In this document: positions 15,245 through 18,830 of the stretch, one piece after another
How positions within the stretch are numbered: the stretch's first letter is position 1
Layout: every line of letters starts with the position of its first letter
From: MADRE2 sp964397015
GTDB lineage: Bacteria; Desulfobacterota; Desulfobacteria; Desulfobacterales; Desulfobacteraceae
NCBI GenBank assembly: GCA_964397015.1
Contig: CAYNHL010000074.1
Location: forward strand, 1-18,830
Reading direction: 5' to 3'
DNA length: 18,830 nucleotides
Notes under the pieces: generated by a model
Seen by the model: the letters and a program-made list of their open reading frames with translations, nothing else
Told to the model about the DNA's origin: nothing
Databases searched by the model: none
Made by a program: the position numbers and the translations under genes

Positions 15245-16741
15245 ATGACCCTTAAAAAAACAGCATATATTTTTATAATGGTTTCAATGGTCATGGCTCT
15301 CCAGGCAGGATTGCCCCATGCCGCAGCACCCAGGAAAACCCATACTGTCTTTTTCCAGGGGCAGGAAAACGAGCTGCACGTTTACAGGGTCAACGGGGCA
15401 AATCCGGGCAAGACTCTTTTGATCATAGGCGGCATCCAGGGGGATGAACCGGGCGGATTTCTTGCCGCGGACCTGTATGTCGACTTTTCATTGAAAAAAG
15501 GCAATCTTATCGTGGTTCCCAGGGCCAATTTCCCCTCGATTTTAAAACGTGAACGCCAGATCAACCAGGACATGAACCGCAAGTTCATCAATGACAATGC
15601 CCCCAATTACGAGACCGAGGTGGTGGAGGTGCTCAAAAAACTGATCTGTCAAAGCGACTGTTTTTTGAACCTTCACGAAGGATCAGGTATTTACTCGCCT
15701 ACCTGGGACAGCCAGATGAAGAATCCGAAGCGCTACGGTCAGTCCATTATAGCGGACACCGCATTTCTCGACACCCGGGGTGAGTCCGGGGTTATCGACA
15801 TGGAAAAAATGGCCCGGCAGGTCATCGACATCATCAACCTGCAGATTACGGACCCGGAATACCGGTTCAATTTCAACAACCACCTGACCGGGACCGAAGA
15901 GAGCCTGCACAAGGAGCAGAGAGCTTCGGCAACCTATTATGCCATCCAGCAGTGCAGGATCCCGGCTTTCGGGATTGAATCCACAAGATCGCTGCCCCTG
16001 GAACAGAAAATCCGGCAGCACATATGGGCTATAAACGCCTTTATGCAAATACTGGATATTGTGCCGGAAACCCCGGGCATCGATCTCAACACACCTGCGC
16101 TCGAGTTCATGATCATTTCCGTCAATGATTCAATTCCTGTGGTGGTGGGCAATATGCAGCGCCTCACCATTCAGCCCGGGGACACCATAGAGGTGCATGA
16201 CATTATAACCAATTACGAACGTGGCCTTAGCGTGAACGTGATCGGGGCGGGAAACGGATTCAATGACATGAAGAAAAAGCTGGTTGTACGGGAGTCGACA
16301 AGGATTGTGGCCAAAAAGGATTTTTACGAGTGCGGCAGTGTGTTTTTAGATATCGGCGCCCGGCGGTCCCACCAGACAGACCACCTGAAAGTGACAAGAT
16401 CCAAGGCGGGCCCGGGAGATATTAAATACAAGTTCAAGATCAATGAAAAGACAGTGATAGTGGATAATTACGCCACGGTTACATTGACCGCAGGAGACAG
16501 GCTCATTATCGAAGACGTGATTTCCGGCAGCGTCGATCCATCCAGGTATGTCGTCAATTTCAAGGGCTTTGTCGGCAACAAGTCTCATAATTCAGGCGAG
16601 GACCGGGGATATGTTATCGATACAGGAAAGGATGTGCTGATGAAAAAATACGCCCTGGATGACAGGGGCCGGAAATATTATGTACTGATAACCTTGGACG
16701 GTAAAGAGGTGGGCAAGGTTTTCGTGGATATTCAATCTTGA
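15245..16741 (+). CDS. M14/M99 carboxypeptidase, Csd4/Pgp1-like
   Basis: A 498-residue exported zinc carboxypeptidase, probably trimming murein tripeptides to dipeptides (D,L-carboxypeptidase). A signal peptide covers about 1-28 (cleavage near PHAAA). The peptidase core (about 33-275) has IIGGIQGDEPGG, where Gln65 replaces the usual His and Glu68 is the second ligand, His144 in LNLHEGSG, the substrate-binding DMNRKF (Asn111-Arg112) and Glu245 in FGIESTRS as candidate catalytic Glu. The Gln-Glu-His zinc site is the peculiarity reported for Helicobacter Csd4 and relatives. Two related beta-domains follow (about 288-370 and 394-496), matching the catalytic-plus-two-Ig-like architecture of Csd4. 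General annotation might say succinylglutamate desuccinylase/aspartoacylase family, which I think is misleading. It starts four bases after the membrane protein gene. Confidence 0.87.
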   Translation: MTLKKTAYIFIMVSMVMALQAGLPHAAAPRKTHTVFFQGQENELHVYRVNGANPGKTLLIIGGIQGDEPGGFLAADLYVDFSLKKGNLIVVPRANFPSILKRERQINQDMNRKFINDNAPNYETEVVEVLKKLICQSDCFLNLHEGSGIYSPTWDSQMKNPKRYGQSIIADTAFLDTRGESGVIDMEKMARQVIDIINLQITDPEYRFNFNNHLTGTEESLHKEQRASATYYAIQQCRIPAFGIESTRSLPLEQKIRQHIWAINAFMQILDIVPETPGIDLNTPALEFMIISVNDSIPVVVGNMQRLTIQPGDTIEVHDIITNYERGLSVNVIGAGNGFNDMKKKLVVRESTRIVAKKDFYECGSVFLDIGARRSHQTDHLKVTRSKAGPGDIKYKFKINEKTVIVDNYATVTLTAGDRLIIEDVISGSVDPSRYVVNFKGFVGNKSHNSGEDRGYVIDTGKDVLMKKYALDDRGRKYYVLITLDGKEVGKVFVDIQS

Positions 16742-16760
16742 GAAAACAGGAGAGTGAACA

Positions 16761-17174
16761 GTGGGAAGCAAAGACAAAAAGAACCTTTCAATTATCGATA
16801 AGGAACTGACAATTGAAGGTTCAATTTCAAGCTCGGGCAAACTGATCATCAAGGGCCGGATTACCGGTACTATCAAGGGAGACGTAATTATCATCGCCGA
16901 AGACGGGGAGGTAAATTCCGAAGAGGCCAAGGTGTCAAGCCTGACCATCGGCGGAAAGTTTCACGGCAATGTAACCGCGACAAAGGAACTGGTCATTCTT
17001 TCCACCGGAACCTGTTCCGGTAAAGTCGAGTGCAAGGACCTGATCGTGGAAAACGGCGGAATCCTGAATGCAGAAGTTTCCTGCAAGGCATCTGCAAAGC
17101 TTGAAAAAGGAAAAGATGCCTTGTCATACATGAAGAAAGAAGAGAAAAAAAGTGACCAGGCCATAGAATTATAA
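16761..17174 (+). CDS. Bactofilin (CcmA-like cytoskeletal protein)
   Basis: Bactofilins polymerise without nucleotide into membrane-bound filaments that position cell-wall enzymes. The 137-residue protein has a short polar N-terminus, then a right-handed beta-helix domain (about 10-108) built of repeated turns with Gly/Ile/Val pattern: LTIEGSISSSGKLIIKGRITGTIKG, LTIGGKFHGNVTATKELVILSTGTCSGKV and LIVENGGILNAEV. A Lys/Glu-rich tail ends the protein. The start is GTG 16761, with AGGAGAG some eight bases upstream. It is the last gene of the run that began with the YkuD protein, 19 bases after the carboxypeptidase gene; bactofilins elsewhere sit beside M23 or M99-type peptidases and recruit them. 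Confidence 0.93.
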   Translation: MGSKDKKNLSIIDKELTIEGSISSSGKLIIKGRITGTIKGDVIIIAEDGEVNSEEAKVSSLTIGGKFHGNVTATKELVILSTGTCSGKVECKDLIVENGGILNAEVSCKASAKLEKGKDALSYMKKEEKKSDQAIEL

Positions 17175-17181
17175 ATTTTTC

Positions 17182-17210
17182 TTGACATAAACCTGAAAAA
17201 CATGTAGACA
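17182..17210 (+). promoter_or_regulatory. Promoter of rplM-rpsI
   Basis: TTGACA at 17182-17187 is a perfect -35 box; after 17 bases comes TAGACA at 17205-17210, an acceptable -10. Transcription would start near 17217, about 30 bases before the rplM start codon. No terminator hairpin separates it from the bactofilin gene. Confidence 0.65.
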
Positions 17211-17245
17211 ATGCGGATTGTTTTCGAGAATAGGAGTCGTAAAAA

Positions 17246-17680
17246 TTGAAGAAATATACATATAGCGCAAAAAGATCAGACAATCCGGAGAAATGGTGTG
17301 TAATCGATGCCGAAAACCAGGTGCTCGGCAGGGTGGCCTCCCAGGTAGCCTACCGCATCCGCGGTAAACACAACCCGCTTTATACCCCCCATACCGATAC
17401 CGGTGACTGGGTGATCATTATCAATGCGGATAAAATACGTCTGACAGGCAATAAATGGCTGGAAAAGAAGTATTACCGGCATTCCGGATACATTGGCAGC
17501 CTCAAGGAGACAAACGCCAGGCAGCTGCTGGAAAAAAAACCGGAAGAGCTTCTTAAAAAAGCGGTAACCGGAATGCTGCCCAAAAACAGGCTGGGGCGGA
17601 AATTGAAGAAAAAACTCTATGTGTATGCAGGCGGTACGCATCCCCATGCAGCCCAGAAACCAGAGGTTGTTGAACTTTAA
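17246..17680 (+). CDS. rplM: Large-subunit ribosomal protein uL13
   Basis: uL13 is an early-assembling 50S protein. The 144-residue length is normal, and the signatures are clear: KWCVIDAENQVLGRVASQVA, the RIRGKHNPLYTPHTDTGDWV stretch, INADKIRLTG, YYRHSGYIGSLK, GMLPKNRLGRK and a final YAGGTHPHAAQKP. The start is TTG 17246, unusual for a ribosomal protein; AGGAG at 17232-17236 lies nine bases upstream and no in-frame ATG or GTG fits the conserved N-terminus better. rpsI follows after 23 bases. Confidence 0.98.
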   Translation: MKKYTYSAKRSDNPEKWCVIDAENQVLGRVASQVAYRIRGKHNPLYTPHTDTGDWVIIINADKIRLTGNKWLEKKYYRHSGYIGSLKETNARQLLEKKPEELLKKAVTGMLPKNRLGRKLKKKLYVYAGGTHPHAAQKPEVVEL

Positions 17681-17703
17681 GAACATAAAGGGATTGAACG
17701 TCA

Positions 17704-18099
17704 ATGGAAAGTGGAAACATATTTTATGCAACAGGCAAACGGAAAGAATCCGTGGCCAAAGTTTGGTTGATGCCGGGTGAAGGCAATATTACGGTCAATA
17801 ACAGGCAGCTCGATGACTACTTTGATGTAAGCGGAACAAAAAATATTCTGGCTTCCCCATTGACCGTTACCCAGAAAACAGGGGCATTTGACATCAGGAT
17901 CATGGTATCCGGTGGCGGAAAATCTGGCCAGGCTGGTGCAATCAAGCATGGTGTGGCCAAGGCGCTGGTACTTTCAGACCCTGATTTGAGAGGCATATTG
18001 AAAAGCCAGGGCTTTTTGACCAGGGATGCCAGGAAAAAAGAGCGTAAAAAATTCGGTCAAAAAGGTGCGAGGGCAAGCTTCCAGTTTTCAAAACGATAA
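17704..18099 (+). CDS. rpsI: Small-subunit ribosomal protein uS9
   Basis: uS9 binds the 30S head, and its C-terminal tail reaches the P-site tRNA. The 131-residue product has ATGKRKESVAKVWLMPGEGN, ISGGGKSGQAGAIKHG-like sequence (here VSGGGKSGQAGAIKHGVAKAL), the basic RDARKKERKKFGQKGARASFQFSKR end with the invariant Ser-Lys-Arg terminus. ATG 17704 follows AAGGGA. It forms the usual pair with rplM. Confidence 0.98.
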   Translation: MESGNIFYATGKRKESVAKVWLMPGEGNITVNNRQLDDYFDVSGTKNILASPLTVTQKTGAFDIRIMVSGGGKSGQAGAIKHGVAKALVLSDPDLRGILKSQGFLTRDARKKERKKFGQKGARASFQFSKR

Positions 18100-18125
18100 T
18101 TTTAATTTGTTTTTATCACCAGATC

Positions 18126-18159
18126 AAAAAAGGGGCAGTGACAGTCATTGCCCCTTTTT
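18126..18159 (+). terminator. Intrinsic terminator after rpsI
   Basis: AAAAAAGGGGCA (18126-18137) pairs with TGCCCCTTTTT (18149-18159), with further pairing of GTGAC and GTCAT toward the tip including one G-U pair. Because the arms carry A-run and T-run, it can act in both directions, though no minus-strand gene is seen to its right. It ends the rplM-rpsI unit and insulates sbcB. Confidence 0.88.
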
Positions 18160-18177
18160 GTATTGAAAGACAGGGGC

Positions 18178-18830
18178 ATGAACCAGACATTTTTATTTTA
18201 TGATCTGGAAACCAGCGGCCTGAATCCCGCCTTTGACCAGGTACTGTCATTCGCCGCCGTCAGAACCGGTCCAAAGTTAAATGTTCTGGAACGGCACCAG
18301 TTTCTGGTCACCCTGAGAAAAGATATCATTCCTTCCATAGATGCGTTTTTGACCCATCAGCTGTCCCTTGACAGACTCGCTGCCGAGGGTATCGATGAAT
18401 ACGAGGCCGCCCTGCAGATACACCGCCTCGTCAATGAACCTGGCACATTGAGCATGGGGTACAACACCCTGGGATTTGACGATGTGTTCCTGCGGTTCAT
18501 GTTTTACCGCAATCTTCTCGATCCCTATTCCCACCAGTATGCTGCAGGATGCGGCCGCCAGGATATATTTCCGGTAACCGTTCTCTATTATGTGTTCAAG
18601 CCGGATATCATCAGCTGGCCGCAGCAGGATAACAAGCCCAGTTTGAAACTTGAAAATATTGCCCGTGAAAACCGTTTTAATTTATCGGGCCGGGCCCATG
18701 ACGCCATGAATGATGTCGATGCCACGATCGAGCTGGCGCGTCGACTGATGACCGATAAAACCATGTGGAAATATGCCCTGGGTTTTTTTGACAAGCGTGT
18801 TGACGAACAAAGATTTGAGCAGATCCAGAC
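18178..18830 (+). CDS. sbcB: Exonuclease I, 5' part (gene runs off the window)
   Basis: Exonuclease I degrades single-stranded DNA 3' to 5' and acts in recombination and mismatch repair. 217 codons are visible with no stop; the full enzyme is about 470-480 residues, so less than half is here. The DEDDh catalytic residues are all present: Asp9 and Glu11 in FYDLETSG, Asp101/Asp102 in GYNTLGFDDVFLR, and His174 and Asp179 in GRAHDAMNDVDATI. The order and spacing match Escherichia coli SbcB, as do FMFYRNLLDPY and the ISWP...PSLKLE segment. ATG 18178 has AGGGG immediately before it, with short spacing of one base. Its placement beside ribosomal genes is likely coincidental. Confidence 0.94.
   Translation, partial: MNQTFLFYDLETSGLNPAFDQVLSFAAVRTGPKLNVLERHQFLVTLRKDIIPSIDAFLTHQLSLDRLAAEGIDEYEAALQIHRLVNEPGTLSMGYNTLGFDDVFLRFMFYRNLLDPYSHQYAAGCGRQDIFPVTVLYYVFKPDIISWPQQDNKPSLKLENIARENRFNLSGRAHDAMNDVDATIELARRLMTDKTMWKYALGFFDKRVDEQRFEQIQ

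Noticed and set aside
1..18830. CRISPR arrays, insertion sequences, tRNA or rRNA genes, phage or defence genes
   Set aside because: Nothing of the kind was seen; all substantial coding space is accounted for by housekeeping and envelope genes.

Overview
The window reads as a contiguous chromosomal segment of a Gram-negative bacterium. It is most likely a sulfate-reducing member of the Desulfobacterota (Desulfobacterales-like). That call rests on the style of the proteins (HflK/HflC, TolA, FmdB with a Pro/Ala/Ser tail, Csd4-like peptidase), moderate GC and mixed ATG/GTG/TTG starts; no 16S rRNA or other decisive marker is present. No mobile element, CRISPR array, tRNA or rRNA was seen.

Layout, left to right. 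(1) 1-262: a leader without a supported gene. (2) 263-2306: hflK-hflC, the SPFH membrane complex that modulates FtsH. (3) 2303-2578, minus strand: a complete miniature transcription unit (extended -10 promoter, strong ribosome binding site, 31-codon gene, hairpin terminator) encoding a very basic peptide of the bS22 / COX24-AURKAIP1 ribosomal-protein family. It is the only minus-strand gene recognised. (4) 2631-5614: an orphan HExxH protein, then fmdB-groES-groEL, closed by a strong terminator at 5657-5698. (5) 5832-10912: tolQ-tolR-tolA-tolB-pal-cpoB, the envelope-constriction system. (6) 10923-13083: ruvC-ruvA-ruvB, Holliday-junction processing. (7) 13100-17174: four tightly packed genes: a YkuD + NTF2-like protein (Csd6/Pgp2-like), a bitopic membrane protein with a coiled coil, an M14/M99 carboxypeptidase (Csd4/Pgp1-like, with the unusual Gln zinc ligand) and a bactofilin (CcmA-like). 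(8) 17182-18159: promoter, rplM-rpsI, terminator. (9) 18178-end: the 5' part of sbcB (exonuclease I).

The block from tolQ to the bactofilin gene runs about 11.3 kb on one strand with short gaps or overlaps and no clear intrinsic terminator, so envelope constriction, recombination and cell-wall shaping genes may be partly co-transcribed.

The two most notable items are the hidden bS22-like gene and the four-gene peptidoglycan-trimming/bactofilin cluster. The latter has the same functional parts as the dispersed cell-shape genes csd4, csd5, csd6 and ccmA of Helicobacter and pgp1/pgp2 of Campylobacter. I infer it is a compact cell-curvature module in this lineage; the membrane protein in it (14404-15240) is of unrecognised family and is the best candidate for something undescribed.
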